A DNA stretch of 14,856 bases from contig JAFTSR010000262.1 in NCBI GenBank assembly GCA_017467225.1, forward strand, positions 1 to 14,856. The letters run 5' to 3'. Shown piece by piece: positions 14,598 through 14,856 of the stretch. Positions within the stretch are counted from its first letter, which is position 1; every line of letters begins with the position of its first letter. Under the pieces are notes generated by a model. It was not told where the DNA came from, did not search any database, and was given only the letters and a program-made list of their open reading frames with translations. A program made the position numbers and the translations under genes. This DNA is from Clostridia bacterium. GTDB lineage: Bacteria > Bacillota_A > Clostridia > Oscillospirales > CAG-272.

Positions 14598-14816
14598 TCA
14601 CTCCCCAAGATAGGTAAAGCGCGGCATACATTTACCGTCGCGCTCGACCGTCTCGTTCCACATACAGGCAGGCCGAACCCAAACGTCGCCCTCGCCGTAC
14701 AAGGCGCGGTAAACCACCATATCCTCACCGCTCTCCGAGTGCTTTGCGATCATCAGCACCCGGTATTCGTTTCCCTTGAAATGCCGGTAGCGCCCCAATA
14801 AAACCGTGCTCTGCAT
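14598..14816 (-). CDS. DUF1653 domain protein
   Basis: Small 72-residue protein that is essentially a DUF1653 domain: GRYRHFKGNEYRVL (8-21), AKHSES, VVYRALYGEGDVWVRP (34-49) with a methionine-containing segment after it, and a PRFTYLG end. The function of the family is not established; the many conserved aromatic and charged residues suggest ligand or nucleic-acid binding. The ATG (14814-14816) has GGAGG 7 nt upstream and a -10 box just beyond. It is the first gene of the operon with the phosphoesterase-HD fusion (8-nt gap, whose ribosome-binding site overlaps this stop) and the nitroreductase. Confidence 0.88.
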   Translation of the reverse strand: MQSTVLLGRYRHFKGNEYRVLMIAKHSESGEDMVVYRALYGEGDVWVRPACMWNETVERDGKCMPRFTYLGE

Positions 14817-14848
14817 CTCGTGTCCTCCGCTTTCTGCTTGATACCCTA

Positions 14849-14854
14849 ATTATA
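14849..14854 (-). promoter_or_regulatory. Probable -10 box of the DUF1653 operon
   Basis: Perfect TATAAT on the minus strand about 32 nt before the DUF1653 start codon. The matching -35 would lie outside the window, so only half of the promoter can be judged. Predicted start near 14842. Confidence 0.55.
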
Positions 14855-14856
14855 TC

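Noticed and set aside
14590..14631. N-terminal extension of the phosphoesterase-HD protein (14 residues)
   Set aside because: It would overlap the DUF1653 gene and precede the conserved first strand; the ATG at 14589 fits both the ribosome-binding site and the family start.

Overview
The window looks like chromosomal DNA from a Gram-positive, low-to-mid GC Firmicute of the Clostridia, probably an Oscillospiraceae-type gut or rumen anaerobe. The reasons are consensus AGGAGG ribosome-binding sites in front of almost every gene, sigma-A promoters with 17-bp spacers, a lipobox substrate-binding protein, and protein families typical of that group (PHP, DUF1653, GH2/GH78, a divergent PurC). This placement is inferred from style and was not tested. 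No tRNA, rRNA, CRISPR array, insertion sequence or phage gene was seen. All genes but one lie on the minus strand.

Reading along the minus strand (right to left): (1) 14816-13085 is a compact operon of a DUF1653 protein, a metallophosphoesterase fused to a SpoT/MESH1-like HD domain, and a nitroreductase. It ends at a strong hairpin (13050-13078) shared with the convergent gene. (2) 13037-7709 is a glycoside-utilisation locus with a divergent promoter pair at 10794-10888. One arm (+) is a GH78 alpha-L-rhamnosidase-like enzyme. The other (-) is an MFS transporter whose stop overlaps the start of a GH2 glycosidase. None of the enzymes has a signal peptide, so the likely scheme is uptake of an intact rhamnosylated glycoside followed by cleavage in the cytoplasm. 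(3) 7525-4460 is purC with its own extended -10 promoter, then after a hairpin a low-molecular-weight tyrosine phosphatase, a PHP-family metal-dependent phosphoesterase, and a Gly-rich membrane protein. (4) 4245-1 is an oligopeptide-type ABC importer operon of substrate-binding lipoprotein, permease B and permease C (cut by the window edge), with a clear promoter, a 5'-UTR hairpin and a strong hairpin between the binding protein and permease genes.

The most unusual content is the transporter. The binding protein appears circularly permuted: sequence resembling the C-terminal part of SBP family 5 sits between the lipobox and the normal N-terminal lobe, and the protein stops where that part would normally begin. 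Its OppB partner carries an extracytoplasmic region of about 285 residues after the first membrane helix, far longer than in ordinary OppB. Together they suggest a remodelled importer. Second is the single-chain metallophosphoesterase-HD fusion. Third is an exact 17-nt A/T-tract element, with a 12-nt core at a third site, just upstream of several of the promoters.
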